Assembly: GCF_025717045.1 (NCBI RefSeq)
Contig: NZ_JAOVZN010000007.1
Coordinates: 1 to 64,000, forward strand
Source: Flavobacterium sp. SH_e
GTDB taxonomy: Bacteria > Bacteroidota > Bacteroidia > Flavobacteriales > Flavobacteriaceae
Length of the DNA stretch: 64,000 bases
Reading direction: 5' to 3'
The notes under the pieces are model-generated. The model was not told the DNA's origin. It saw only the letters and a list, made by a program, of their open reading frames with translations, and searched no databases. Both the position numbers and the translations under genes were made by a program. Positions 1 to 8,657 of the stretch are shown here, in pieces (the first letter of the stretch is position 1; every line of letters starts with the position of its first letter).

Positions 1-88
1 GAAATATTTCAGACAGCTTTTTTTATTTTATAATTCTTAGCGCCCGTAAAATCACACTTTTTCCTAATCTCTTCGAAAACACAATGTT

Positions 89-123
89 AAAAACATCCTA
101 AATATTCAGGATGTTTTTTTTTG
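89..123 (+). terminator. Rho-independent terminator
   Basis: An AAACATCCT arm (91-99) pairs with AGGATGTTT (108-116) and is followed by a T run. It probably ends a plus-strand gene lying mostly or wholly before the window. Bases 1-88 contain stops in all three plus frames and I assign no gene there. Confidence 0.7.
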
Positions 124-174
124 GCGTCATTTTTGTAATTTTTTTTGTATATTTACATTAATCAAATACACGCG

Positions 175-516
175 ATGGCAAAAAACTACTTTTATATTAC
201 TTTCTTATTGGCATTTTTCTTTACTGTAAGCGTTTCAGCGCAGGACAGCAAGCAATTACCAAAAACTCAAGAATCTTCTACTTCTATTGAGGGGCTTAGC
301 TTGTATCCTAACCCCGTGACTAACGGAAAAGTGTACATATCATCTAAGAACGATTTAGAGAAAGAAATTATTGTGTTTGACATTTTAGGTAAAAAAGTAT
401 TGCAAGCACATTTAGTATCAAAAGAATTAAATGTTTCAGAGTTGCCTCCTGGTGTTTACATCATCAGAATAAGCGAACAGAATGCATCGGCAACACGAAA
501 ACTCATTATACGATAA
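175..516 (+). CDS. Minimal secreted protein consisting of signal peptide plus T9SS type A sorting domain
   Basis: This 113-residue protein has a signal peptide (about residues 1-22, ending VSVSAQ) and a short Ser/Thr/Gln linker. The rest is almost entirely a T9SS type A C-terminal sorting domain, recognisable by LYPNPVTNGKVYI, the central VFDILGKKV and the GVYIIRI strand before a basic end. There is no room for a separate cargo domain. Family knowledge says such domains direct export through the type IX system and are usually removed at the surface. The in-frame ATG at 175 is preferred over an upstream start at 145 because the signal peptide begins there. It is a single-gene unit bounded by terminators on both sides. 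What a near cargo-less sorting domain does is unknown; it could be a surface peptide or the remnant of a larger protein. Confidence 0.8.
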   Translation: MAKNYFYITFLLAFFFTVSVSAQDSKQLPKTQESSTSIEGLSLYPNPVTNGKVYISSKNDLEKEIIVFDILGKKVLQAHLVSKELNVSELPPGVYIIRISEQNASATRKLIIR

Positions 517-543
517 AAAAAAGCTCCTTTGGAGCTTTTTTTA
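515..543 (+). terminator. Rho-independent terminator after the T9SS mini-protein
   Basis: An AAGCTCC/GGAGCTT stem with a TTT loop (521-537) is followed by eight T. It starts right after the stop codon at 516. Confidence 0.8.
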
Positions 544-692
544 GTTTTCAGTCTCAGTTTTCAGTTTTTCTACTTTGCTGAATACTGCAACTGAAAACCG
601 TGACTGAACACTTTTTTAGTTTCCAATTACATTCACAATTTTCAGTTTATGTACTTTGTTGAAAACTGCGACTGGATACTGCGACTGAACAC
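542..692. repeat. Two degenerate copies of a TTTTCAGTY/ACTGAAAAC intergenic repeat
   Basis: Copy one (542-612) and copy two (639-692) share the order TTTTCAGTTT, TACTTTG, TGAA-ACTGC and GACTGAACAC. The units contain inverted CAGTTTTC/GAAAACTG elements. The second copy is read through by an upstream extension of the following ORF, so it is more likely non-coding spacer than protein. Confidence 0.7.
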
Positions 693-704
693 TAAATATA
701 ATAT

Positions 705-712
705 CTTTGCAA
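705..712 (+). promoter_or_regulatory. Bacteroidetes -7 box TATCTTTG
   Basis: TATCTTTG matches the TAnnTTTG consensus and lies 11 bases before the TTG at 724. Transcription would begin around 717-719. This argues against translation starting at the ATG at 649. Confidence 0.55.
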
Positions 713-723
713 AAAAAAAAGTT

Positions 724-1704
724 TTGATCACAGCCAACGATATCTTTACCATTTCAAGTCAGAAACAATTTGAAAAAATAGCACTAAAAGTGTTTCGTTT
801 TCAGCACGAGAACAACAAAGTCTATCGCGATTTCTGTGATTTTTTAAAAATAAATCCGCAGCAGGTAAAATCACTGCAGCAAATTCCTTTTTTACCCATT
901 CAATTTTTCAAAAGTCATGATGTCGTTTCTAATACAGATTCTGCACAAGTAACTTTTACCAGCAGCGGTACAACCGGAATGATTACCAGCAGACATTTAG
1001 TGACCGATGTTTCCCTATATGAGGAAAGTTACCGCAAAGGATTTTCTCAGTTTTATGGCAATATCGAGGATTACGTTGTTTTAGCCCTTTTGCCGTCTTA
1101 TTTAGAACGCGAAGGCTCTTCGTTAATTTATATGGTCGAAGATCTAATAAAACTCTCTAATCAGCCTGAAAGCGGATTTTATTTGCACAATCATGACGAC
1201 CTCATCAAAAAACTTCTTGAATTGGACGAAGCTGGTCAAAATGTAATCTTAATTGGGGTTACGTATGCTTTGTTAGATTTAATCGAAAAACACCAATTCA
1301 ATCTTCAAAATACCATTATTATGGAAACTGGAGGAATGAAAGGAAAACGCAAAGAAATAATTCGTGAAGAATTGCACGATATTTTATGCAAAGGTTTTGG
1401 CGTTTCTTCTATTCATTCAGAATACGGAATGACAGAGCTTTTAGCTCAAGCGTATTCTTTAGGCGAAGGTATTTTTGAATGTCCTTCTTGGATGCATATT
1501 TTAGTTCGCGATCCGGAAGATGCTCTCACTTACGTGAATGATGGAAAAACGGGCGGAATTAATGTTATTGATTTAGCTAATATCAATTCGTGTTCTTTTA
1601 TTGCTACGCAAGATTTAGGCAAAAAATATTCCAACAATTCTTTTGAGGTATTGGGACGTTTTGATAATTCTGATATTCGTGGGTGTAATTTGATGGTACT
1701 GTAA
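724..1704 (+). CDS. LuxE-like acyl-protein synthetase / adenylate-forming protein
   Basis: This 326-residue cytoplasmic protein resembles the LuxE acyl-protein synthetase family, which activates fatty acids as acyl-AMP and passes them to an enzyme thiol. A TFTSSGTTGM stretch near residues 78-87 looks like the phosphate-binding loop of adenylate-forming enzymes. The N-terminal FRFQHENNKVYRDFC segment is typical of flavobacterial members. I chose the TTG at 724, giving MITANDIF, because the ATG at 649 lies inside an intergenic repeat and upstream of a good -7 box. No luciferase, reductase or acyl carrier gene is nearby, so the acyl donor and acceptor are unknown. It may instead belong to surface lipid or polysaccharide modification. 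Family confidence is good, function low. Confidence 0.7.
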   Translation: MITANDIFTISSQKQFEKIALKVFRFQHENNKVYRDFCDFLKINPQQVKSLQQIPFLPIQFFKSHDVVSNTDSAQVTFTSSGTTGMITSRHLVTDVSLYEESYRKGFSQFYGNIEDYVVLALLPSYLEREGSSLIYMVEDLIKLSNQPESGFYLHNHDDLIKKLLELDEAGQNVILIGVTYALLDLIEKHQFNLQNTIIMETGGMKGKRKEIIREELHDILCKGFGVSSIHSEYGMTELLAQAYSLGEGIFECPSWMHILVRDPEDALTYVNDGKTGGINVIDLANINSCSFIATQDLGKKYSNNSFEVLGRFDNSDIRGCNLMVL

Positions 1705-1836
1705 AAGATTTTTTCAAGTAATCAAACCTTTTTTTTTGTAAGAATATATACAATTTATTAACCAATATTTAATATAGGAAAAATACTTCATTTGTGTTTA
1801 AAATGTACTTTAGGTTAACATTTTAAATATAAAATC

Positions 1837-3465
1837 ATGAAAAAAATTACTTTATTACTTTTATTACTTCTGAGTATCACAGGATGGTCCCAGACTTACA
1901 AATTTCACACTTTAGAAGATTTAGGTCCAAACATCGAGATTGCCATTTCTAAAGGATGTGCTCACACTATATCTACTACAACGAGAGATGTTAATCTAAA
2001 TCAAAGCTTCAAACTCGAGGTTGGCAAAATTTACAAATCAGATCTTGTTTTAGGCTCAATCTCTGGATCGAATTATTACAGAGTACTACGTGCTGAAAAC
2101 TATTATCTTGACAAAGGAAGTGATATAGATGAACCAGCTCCTTTTGAGCTAATTCCAGACTTGTGCAATGCATTGTCATGGAAATATATTAGACCAATAT
2201 TATTAGGATCAACCCTAGAACAAGCTCAAAGTAATTATTGCGCAAATTTAACTGCCAACACTACTCGAGAAAGAGTAAATGTAAAAACTCAAAAACCTTT
2301 AAATATAGGTGAAGTTTATTTTATGGACTTCGGAAAAGGTGCCAATTACTATTTGATTACTGGTGCAAGTATTGAAGCTGGCGATAGCGAATATCAAATA
2401 GATCCGACAAACAGTAATACTATTTTTTCTCTTGCTACATTAAACTGCCCAAAACCAGACTTACAAGCTAACGCTGTAGATTGCGGGTCTGCAACAATGA
2501 CTACTGGAACAACTTTCACAGCAGTTTATTCACTGAAAAACATTGGTGGCAGAGCTTTTTCACCATCTCATTGCTTAATTTACTTTTCTAAAGGCAATTC
2601 AACTTTAAGTGCTGATGATATATTAATTAAAGATATCACTATCGATCCGTTGAATCCAAATGAAATTAAATATGGAACACCATCCATAACTATTCCTGCA
2701 AATATTAGTGGCGGTATTTACTATGCTATTATGCAATTAGTTAATAGTGAAGAGACAAATACTAGCAATAATATCGTTTCATCTACATCATCATTCATTA
2801 TTAACCAAATAACAACACCAGCAGGAAAACCAGATTTAGTTATTGATCCAACCAACACGATTATTTTCAGCAATTGTTTTGATTGCAGTGCCGCTTTAAG
2901 TGATTTAGGTAGCAAAAGACACACAATAAACAATCAATCTGGAATTATCAATTTACAATCAATAACAATCAAAAATACAGGAAGCGCCGCTTCAGTTCCT
3001 TCTACCCTTCAGTTTTATTTGTCTTCTGACGGTGTCCTTGATTCAGCTGATATAAAATCTACAGCTAGCGCCATCTCAATAGGCGCAATAAACCCTGGAG
3101 GTTCAATTTCTGTATCTAAATCCATTTTCTCTTCTGATTTTGGAGGCTTAACAGTTACCGGAAATCGAAACATCCTTATTTCAGTAGATGATTCTAAGAC
3201 AAACGCTGAATCAAATGAAAATAACAATGTAACGCCTATACCTGTAACCTTTGTTAATCCTTTTGCAAGAACAGCACAAACAAGTTCAGACACTCAGGAA
3301 GTTCCTCAACCATACTCTATTAATGTATATAATTTTGATGGACAGAAAGTATTGACAAAAGAAGTTAATTCTAAAGAAGAAGAGGACAAATCTCTTGATA
3401 CTTTAAAAACTGGAATTTACATCATCAAATCAAAAGGCGAGACGAGAAAAGTTCTAAAAAAATAA
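1837..3465 (+). CDS. Secreted CARDB-repeat protein with T9SS type A sorting domain
   Basis: This 542-residue exported protein begins with a clear signal peptide (MKKITLLLLLLLSITGWSQ). Residues about 25-200 are an unrecognised N-terminal region with three or four Cys. Two CARDB-like beta domains follow, starting at KPDL near residue 206 and at KPDLV near 331; both contain the typical LKNIGG or IKNTGS and NNIV/NNNV turns. The last ~55 residues (YSINVYNFDGQKV to the Lys-rich end) form a T9SS type A sorting domain. CARDB modules are cell-adhesion-related beta sandwiches, so a surface or matrix role is plausible. It is monocistronic and ends at a strong terminator. Confidence 0.8.
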   Translation: MKKITLLLLLLLSITGWSQTYKFHTLEDLGPNIEIAISKGCAHTISTTTRDVNLNQSFKLEVGKIYKSDLVLGSISGSNYYRVLRAENYYLDKGSDIDEPAPFELIPDLCNALSWKYIRPILLGSTLEQAQSNYCANLTANTTRERVNVKTQKPLNIGEVYFMDFGKGANYYLITGASIEAGDSEYQIDPTNSNTIFSLATLNCPKPDLQANAVDCGSATMTTGTTFTAVYSLKNIGGRAFSPSHCLIYFSKGNSTLSADDILIKDITIDPLNPNEIKYGTPSITIPANISGGIYYAIMQLVNSEETNTSNNIVSSTSSFIINQITTPAGKPDLVIDPTNTIIFSNCFDCSAALSDLGSKRHTINNQSGIINLQSITIKNTGSAASVPSTLQFYLSSDGVLDSADIKSTASAISIGAINPGGSISVSKSIFSSDFGGLTVTGNRNILISVDDSKTNAESNENNNVTPIPVTFVNPFARTAQTSSDTQEVPQPYSINVYNFDGQKVLTKEVNSKEEEDKSLDTLKTGIYIIKSKGETRKVLKK

Positions 3466-3483
3466 TCTTACTATTACAAAAAG

Positions 3484-3514
3484 AAAGGCATCCTTTTTTA
3501 GGATGCCTTTTTAT
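3484..3514. terminator. Bidirectional terminator between convergent genes
   Basis: AAAGGCATCC (3484-3493) pairs with GGATGCCTTT (3501-3510). A runs and T runs flank both sides, so it can stop the CARDB gene and tyrS. Confidence 0.8.
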
Positions 3515-3543
3515 TTCAAATTAAAAATATTTTGTTTCCGAAA

Positions 3544-4839
3544 CTATACAACACGAATCACAAAATAGTTTTTCTTTCCACTTTGCAATAACACAAATTG
3601 ATTGTTAATTAAATCATTTGCTGTTAAAACGAAATCTTCTTTTATTTTTTCTCTATTTACAGAAATTGAATTTGCTGTTAAAGCTCTTCTCGCCTCTCCG
3701 TTTGATTTAAAAAAACCTGTTTTTTCGTTTAAAACAGTGATAATATCCAATCCGTTTTCTAAATCAGCTTTTGCGATTTCAGCTTGCGGAACTCCGTCAA
3801 AAACTTCTAAGAAAGTTGCTTCATCCAATTTTTTCAAATCTTCTGCAGTAGAACTTCCGAACAAAATATTTGAAGCTTGAATTGCTTTCTCTAAAGCTTC
3901 TTTTCCGTGTACAAAAGCCGTAATTTCTTCTGCCAATTTTTTCTGCAAAATCCATAAATGCGGTGCTTTATCATGCTCTTCAATCAAAGCATCTATTACA
4001 TCTTTATCTAAAAAAGTAAAGATTTTGATATATTTCTTCGCATCAATGTCAGTTACTTTCAACCAAAATTGGTAAAATGTATAAACAGAAGTTTTATCAG
4101 CATCCAACCAAACATTCCCGCCTTCAGATTTACCGAATTTAGATCCGTCAGCCTTTGTAATCAAAGGAGTTGTTAAGGCGTAAGCTTTAGCATTCTCACC
4201 TCCCATTCTGCGCACTAATTCTGTACCTGTGGTAATATTACCCCATTGGTCAGAACCACCCATTTGCAGAATACAGTTGTTGTTTTTATATAAATGATAG
4301 AAATCGTAACCTTGAATTAACTGATATGTAAATTCTGTAAAAGACATTCCCTCACCTTCACCGCTAAATCTCTTTTTTACAGAATCTTTAGCCATCATAT
4401 AGTTTACGGTAATTCTTTTTCCAACTTCACGTGCAAAATCGATAAAAGAGAATTCTTTCATCCAATCGTAGTTATTCACCATTACAGGTGCATTTGCTTC
4501 GGTTGAATTAAAATCTAAGAAACGAGACAAGACACTTTTGATTCCAGCTACGTTTTTAGCCAAAGCTTCCTCGTCAAGCAAGTTTCTTTCATCAGATTTA
4601 CCAGAAGGATCTCCAATCATTCCTGTTGCTCCACCAACTAAAGCGATCGGTCTGTGACCAAAATTCTTTAGGTGAACCAATAAAATAATCTGAACCATAC
4701 TTCCGATGTGCAGTGAATCTGCCGTTGGATCAAAACCGATATAGGCAGTGGTTGCTTCTTTTAGCAATTGTTCTTCCGTTCCAGGCATACTATCATGGTA
4801 TAACCCGCGCCATTTTAATTCTTCAACTAGATTCTTCAT
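3544..4839 (-). CDS. tyrS: Tyrosyl-tRNA synthetase
   Basis: This class I aminoacyl-tRNA synthetase charges tRNA-Tyr in the cytoplasm. The 431-residue protein has the HIGH-type signature HIGS at residues 44-47 and the KMSKS-type loop KFGKS at 234-238. Between them it shows the tyrosine-pocket GGSDQWGN. A C-terminal S4-like RNA-binding segment covers about residues 365-431. The ATG at 4839 (MKNLVEELKW) is chosen over a start at 4860 because a TATATTTG promoter box occupies 4858-4865. Length and order are normal for the family. It is transcribed alone and converges on the CARDB gene. Confidence 0.97.
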   Translation of the reverse strand: MKNLVEELKWRGLYHDSMPGTEEQLLKEATTAYIGFDPTADSLHIGSMVQIILLVHLKNFGHRPIALVGGATGMIGDPSGKSDERNLLDEEALAKNVAGIKSVLSRFLDFNSTEANAPVMVNNYDWMKEFSFIDFAREVGKRITVNYMMAKDSVKKRFSGEGEGMSFTEFTYQLIQGYDFYHLYKNNNCILQMGGSDQWGNITTGTELVRRMGGENAKAYALTTPLITKADGSKFGKSEGGNVWLDADKTSVYTFYQFWLKVTDIDAKKYIKIFTFLDKDVIDALIEEHDKAPHLWILQKKLAEEITAFVHGKEALEKAIQASNILFGSSTAEDLKKLDEATFLEVFDGVPQAEIAKADLENGLDIITVLNEKTGFFKSNGEARRALTANSISVNREKIKEDFVLTANDLINNQFVLLQSGKKNYFVIRVV

Positions 4840-4857
4840 TTTTTTAAATAATTTGCG

Positions 4858-4865
4858 CAAATATA
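4858..4865 (-). promoter_or_regulatory. -7 box TATATTTG of tyrS
   Basis: The minus strand reads TATATTTGCG ending 18 bases before the chosen tyrS ATG. It overlaps and so excludes the longer ORF start at 4860. Confidence 0.6.
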
Positions 4866-4920
4866 GTCAATGGCAATGGCAATATCAAAAAGCAATGACA
4901 TATCAATACATAAAAACTTT

Positions 4921-4976
4921 GAACCTCTGCCACTCTGAACCTTTGCACCTTCAAAAAACCTTTGCACCTTTACAAC
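4921..4976. repeat. Degenerate TTTGCACCTT repeat upstream of the epimerase gene
   Basis: CCTTTGCACCTT occurs twice (about 4940-4951 and 4959-4970) with weaker CTCTGCCACTCTG-like units before it. This is a short direct-repeat array in the spacer. No protein is assigned. Confidence 0.55.
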
Positions 4977-4995
4977 AAAAACTTATCTTTACAAC

Positions 4996-5997
4996 ATGAT
5001 ATTAGTAACTGGAGGAACTGGTTTAGTAGGCGCGCATTTATTACTTCATTTAATTGAAAATGGAGAAAATGTTCGGGCTATTTACAGAAGTCAAAATAAG
5101 ATAGAAAAAACAAAAGCGGTTTTTGATTTTTATAAAAAAACAGATTTGTTTGAAAAAATCAATTGGCTTGAAGCCGATATTTTAGATGTTCCTTCATTAG
5201 AAAATGTTTTTGTCGATATTAAGCAAGTATATCATTGCGCTGCTTTTATATCATTTGAGCCTAAAGACGAAGAAATCCTTAGAAAAACCAATATCGAAGG
5301 AACTGCCAATATGGTCAATTTTGCAATTGCCAAAGAGGTAGAAAAATTCTGCTATATCAGTTCGATTGCTGCTTTAGGAGATATTGCCCCGCACGAAACC
5401 CACATTACAGAAGAAACAGACTGGAATCCAGAAAAACCACATAGCGATTATGCCATTTCTAAATACGGTGCCGAAATGGAAGTATGGCGCGGACAGCAAG
5501 AAGGCTTAAATGTTATTATTGTAAATCCAGGAGTCATTTTAGGTCCGCCACAAATGATACATATTTTTGACGAAGGCAGTAGCGAAATCTACAGAAAAGT
5601 TTCTAACGGATTATCCTTTTACACGCTAGGAAGCACTGGGTTTATTACCGTTGATGACGTGATAAAAATTAGTTTTGAATTAATGAAAAGTGAAGTTAAA
5701 AATGAGCGTTTCACTCTTATCTCAGATAATATCGTTTTTAAGGATCTTTTGAATACTGTTGCCGATACTTTAAAAGTAAAAAGACCTCACATTCACGCCA
5801 AACCTTTTTTGATGAATATATTGTGGATTGCAGATGGAATCTTTTCTACTTTATTTTTCAGAAAAAGAAGCATTACAAAAGCAACGGCAAAAGCTTCTTA
5901 TTCGAAGAATTTATATAGTAATGAAAAAATAAAAACCGCTCTAGGAACGGTTTTTACTGATATTCATCAATATATTTTAGAAAGCTCTAAACTATAA
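4996..5997 (+). CDS. NAD-dependent epimerase/dehydratase (extended SDR)
   Basis: This 333-residue Rossmann-fold oxidoreductase has the extended-SDR NAD(P) loop TGGTGLVG at residues 5-12. The active-site Ser pair is near 122-123, and the Tyr-x-x-x-Lys pair is at Y152 and K156 (YAISK). The ISSIAALGD segment and VNPGVILGP region are typical of sugar epimerases and dihydroflavonol-reductase-like enzymes. The substrate cannot be read from sequence. A TATCTTTA box at 4984-4991 is only four bases from the ATG, so the mRNA may be leaderless. Its stop overlaps the stop of the convergent DUF4296 gene by six bases. Confidence 0.85.
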   Translation: MILVTGGTGLVGAHLLLHLIENGENVRAIYRSQNKIEKTKAVFDFYKKTDLFEKINWLEADILDVPSLENVFVDIKQVYHCAAFISFEPKDEEILRKTNIEGTANMVNFAIAKEVEKFCYISSIAALGDIAPHETHITEETDWNPEKPHSDYAISKYGAEMEVWRGQQEGLNVIIVNPGVILGPPQMIHIFDEGSSEIYRKVSNGLSFYTLGSTGFITVDDVIKISFELMKSEVKNERFTLISDNIVFKDLLNTVADTLKVKRPHIHAKPFLMNILWIADGIFSTLFFRKRSITKATAKASYSKNLYSNEKIKTALGTVFTDIHQYILESSKL

Positions 5998-6480
5998 GTT
6001 TCTTCTGTGCTTTCTTTGTGCCATTCTTATAGAATCAATATTAATCTTCGGAATTGTTTTTTTAACTGAATCTTTTGAAGCTTCTTTTGATTCTTTTGGC
6101 TTATTTTTATTCTCTTTAGCTGCTTTTTTCTCGTCAATTTTAGCCAGCGAATCAGCCGCTCTTTGATTGACGGCTATTCTTTTGTTTACTTCAGCAAACA
6201 TAGCTGCATAGTTTTCATAATCTGAAGCATAATACATATTGTTCTGTGCAAACTGAAGACTATCTACTTTATATTTCTTTAGAACAAACTTAGTTGCATC
6301 ACTGTCTATCGAATCTAAAGATAATGGCTTTTGATATCTCATTGCTTCCAGAATAGACAAATCGTATATAATGTCAATCATTTTTTCTTTCTCAATAAGC
6401 TTTGCAGGCTGTTTTACCAGATCTTTTTTACAGCTTATAGAAAGAAACAAAACCAATATTATTAGTATAAAATTCTTCAT
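5992..6480 (-). CDS. DUF4296 lipoprotein
   Basis: This 162-residue protein has a lipoprotein signal (LFLSISC, lipid Cys at residue 17, followed by KKD). A helical DUF4296 domain follows (EKMIDIIYDLSILEAM and a VDSLQFAQNNMYYASD stretch). A Lys/Glu-rich tail covers about residues 115-162. DUF4296 proteins are found across Bacteroidetes and have no known function. It is the last gene of a three-gene operon after a glycosyltransferase and dihydroorotase, nine bases from the latter. Its end overlaps the convergent epimerase gene. Confidence 0.8.
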   Translation of the reverse strand: MKNFILIILVLFLSISCKKDLVKQPAKLIEKEKMIDIIYDLSILEAMRYQKPLSLDSIDSDATKFVLKKYKVDSLQFAQNNMYYASDYENYAAMFAEVNKRIAVNQRAADSLAKIDEKKAAKENKNKPKESKEASKDSVKKTIPKINIDSIRMAQRKHRRNL

Positions 6481-6489
6481 AGCTGTTTT

Positions 6490-7830
6490 TTATCTGTCAA
6501 ACAATAATCTTTTCCCTGCTCTGGTATCTTTTACTTTAAAATTATTATATACCAATTCTCCATTTACAAAAGTATGCGTAATTCTTGATTTGAAAGTATA
6601 ACCTTCAAACGGAGACCATCCGCATTTGTATAAAATATTTTCTGGTTTCACGCTCCAAGGCAAACTCGGATTAACGATTACTAAATCGGCGTGGTAACCT
6701 TCTCTAATAAAACCTCTTTTCTCAATTTTGAAAAGCTTAGCTGGATTGTGGCACATTTTCTCCACGATTTTCTCCACACTAATTTTTCCTTGATGATGCG
6801 CTTCAAACATCGCTACAACTGCATGCTGCACCAACGGACCTCCAGAAGGCGCATTTAAGTACGATTGCATTTTTTCTTCTTTAGTATGAGGAGCGTGATC
6901 TGTAGCAATTACATCAATTCTTCCGTCGTTTAAAGCTTTCCAAAGTTCTGCACGGTCATCAGCCGTTTTAACAGCTGGATTCCATTTTATGAAATTCCCT
7001 TTTGTTTTATAATCTTCATCTGTAAACCAAAGATGGTGCACACAAACCTCAGCGGTAATTTTTTTCTCTTCTAACGGAATTTTATTTGTAAACAACTCCA
7101 TTTCTTTCGCAGTAGAAAGATGGAAAATATGCAATCTCGCACCTGTTCTTTTGGCTAAAGCTACTGCTTTTGAAGAAGAAATGTAACAAGCCTCAGCACT
7201 TCTGATTAAATTATGAGCTGTAACTGGCACATCGTCACCGTATTGTTCTTTAAAAGCTGCAAGATTATTTTTGATAGTCGTTTCATCTTCGCAGTGAACC
7301 GCAATCAACATTGGGGTGCTAGAAAAAATCTTTTCTAAAACAGCTTCATTATCAACCAGCATATTTCCTGTAGATGAACCTAAGAAAATTTTAATTCCTG
7401 CAACATTTTTTGGATTTGTTTTTAAAACTTCTTCCAAATTATCATTTGTTGCTCCCATCATAAACGAATAATTCGCAAATGATTTTTGAGATGCTATTTG
7501 ATATTTATCTTCTAAAATTTCTTGTGTAACCGCATTTGGAACTGTATTTGGCTGTTCGATAAAAGACGTGATTCCGCCCGCAACCGCTGCACGAGATTCC
7601 GATTCGATATCGCCTTTATGCGTTAATCCCGGTTCTCTAAAATGTACTTGATCATCAATCGCGCCTGGCATTAAATAATTTCCTTCAGCATCGATTACGA
7701 TACAATCTGAAGTTTTTAATGAAATGCTGTCTGCAATTTCAACAATCAAATCGTTTTCAATTAAAACATCACCTTCAAAAATTGTCCCTTCGTTTACAAT
7801 TTTGGCATTTTTTATTAAAATCCTGTTCAT
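6490..7830 (-). CDS. pyrC: Dihydroorotase
   Basis: This 446-residue amidohydrolase cyclises carbamoyl-aspartate to dihydroorotate in pyrimidine synthesis. Metal-site features seen are the VHFREPG strand (H63, R65), a candidate carbamylated Lys in GIKIFLGSSTG (K147), His179 in VHCED, H234/H237 in HIFH, and D311-H312 in ATDHAPH. The usual first His of the HxH pair is Gln here (Q61). Family knowledge suggests this IDDQVHFREPG form is common in Bacteroidetes enzymes rather than a defect. It sits ten bases behind the glycosyltransferase gene and nine before DUF4296, which implies one operon. Confidence 0.93.
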   Translation of the reverse strand: MNRILIKNAKIVNEGTIFEGDVLIENDLIVEIADSISLKTSDCIVIDAEGNYLMPGAIDDQVHFREPGLTHKGDIESESRAAVAGGITSFIEQPNTVPNAVTQEILEDKYQIASQKSFANYSFMMGATNDNLEEVLKTNPKNVAGIKIFLGSSTGNMLVDNEAVLEKIFSSTPMLIAVHCEDETTIKNNLAAFKEQYGDDVPVTAHNLIRSAEACYISSSKAVALAKRTGARLHIFHLSTAKEMELFTNKIPLEEKKITAEVCVHHLWFTDEDYKTKGNFIKWNPAVKTADDRAELWKALNDGRIDVIATDHAPHTKEEKMQSYLNAPSGGPLVQHAVVAMFEAHHQGKISVEKIVEKMCHNPAKLFKIEKRGFIREGYHADLVIVNPSLPWSVKPENILYKCGWSPFEGYTFKSRITHTFVNGELVYNNFKVKDTRAGKRLLFDR

Positions 7831-7840
7831 TTCGGTTGGT

Positions 7841-8566
7841 TTATAATGAATTGACTAGTTTTCTTAATTTAAGCGAAATCACTCCAAGTATAGCTTCTTT
7901 GATAATAGCATTACTCATTTTAGAAACTCCTTTTGTTCTATCGGTAAAAATAATTGGGACTTCGGTAATTTGAAATTTGGCGCAGTAAGTTCTGTACTTC
8001 ATTTCGATTTGAAACGCATACCCAACAAATTTTATTTTATTCAAATTGATTTTTTCTAAAACTTCTCGTTTATAGCAAACAAAGCCAGCAGTTGCATCGT
8101 GAATTTTCATTCCAGTGATAAATTTCACATAAACAGATGCAAAATAAGACATTAAAACTCGGCTTAAAGGCCAGTTTACAACGTTTACCCCAGTTACATA
8201 ACGAGATCCAATTGCAAGATCTGCTCCGCCAAAATGACAAGCATCATACAATTTTTCTAAATCATTTGGATTATGTGAAAAGTCGGCATCCATCTCAAAA
8301 ATAAACTGATAGTCGCGCTCCAAAGCCCATTTGAAGCCATGAACATAAGCCGTTCCCAAGCCAGATTTTTTTGCTCTTTGTTCTAGAAAAAGTTTCCCTG
8401 GAAATTCTTCCTGCAGAGCAATTACTTTTTTAGCAGTATGATCGGGAGAATTATCATCAATAATCAGCAGATGAAAAGGTTTATGTTGCGAAAGCACAGC
8501 TCTTACTATACTTTCTACGTTTTCAATTTCGTTATAAGTGGGAATTATGACAATACTATCATTCAT
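7841..8566 (-). CDS. Polyprenol monophosphomannose synthase-like glycosyltransferase (GT2)
   Basis: This 241-residue GT-A enzyme resembles dolichol/polyprenol-phosphate mannosyltransferases, which move a sugar from a nucleotide donor to a lipid carrier at the inner membrane. It shows IPTYNEIENV at residues 8-17, the IDDNSPDHT donor-site segment near 36-44, and the DAD metal motif at 93-95 in EMDADFSHNP. The later AGFVCYKREVL segment also fits. It has no C-terminal membrane helices, so it is the soluble one-domain type. It is the first gene of the operon with pyrC and DUF4296. The sugar donor is not proven. Confidence 0.88.
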   Translation of the reverse strand: MNDSIVIIPTYNEIENVESIVRAVLSQHKPFHLLIIDDNSPDHTAKKVIALQEEFPGKLFLEQRAKKSGLGTAYVHGFKWALERDYQFIFEMDADFSHNPNDLEKLYDACHFGGADLAIGSRYVTGVNVVNWPLSRVLMSYFASVYVKFITGMKIHDATAGFVCYKREVLEKINLNKIKFVGYAFQIEMKYRTYCAKFQITEVPIIFTDRTKGVSKMSNAIIKEAILGVISLKLRKLVNSL

Positions 8567-8657
8567 TTTTTTACGGTAATTTCACCGCAAAAGTAAACTT
8601 TTTATAGCATTTGATTCATAATAAATATATAATAAAAGTATTGCATCAAAAAATTAC

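Noticed and set aside
1..88. End of a gene entering from the left edge
   Set aside because: All three plus frames hit stops and no recognisable C-terminus is seen, so no gene is called.
6490..7830. Dihydroorotase as a dead enzyme because of the Gln at the first metal site
   Set aside because: The other metal and substrate motifs are intact and the variant appears typical for the phylum.
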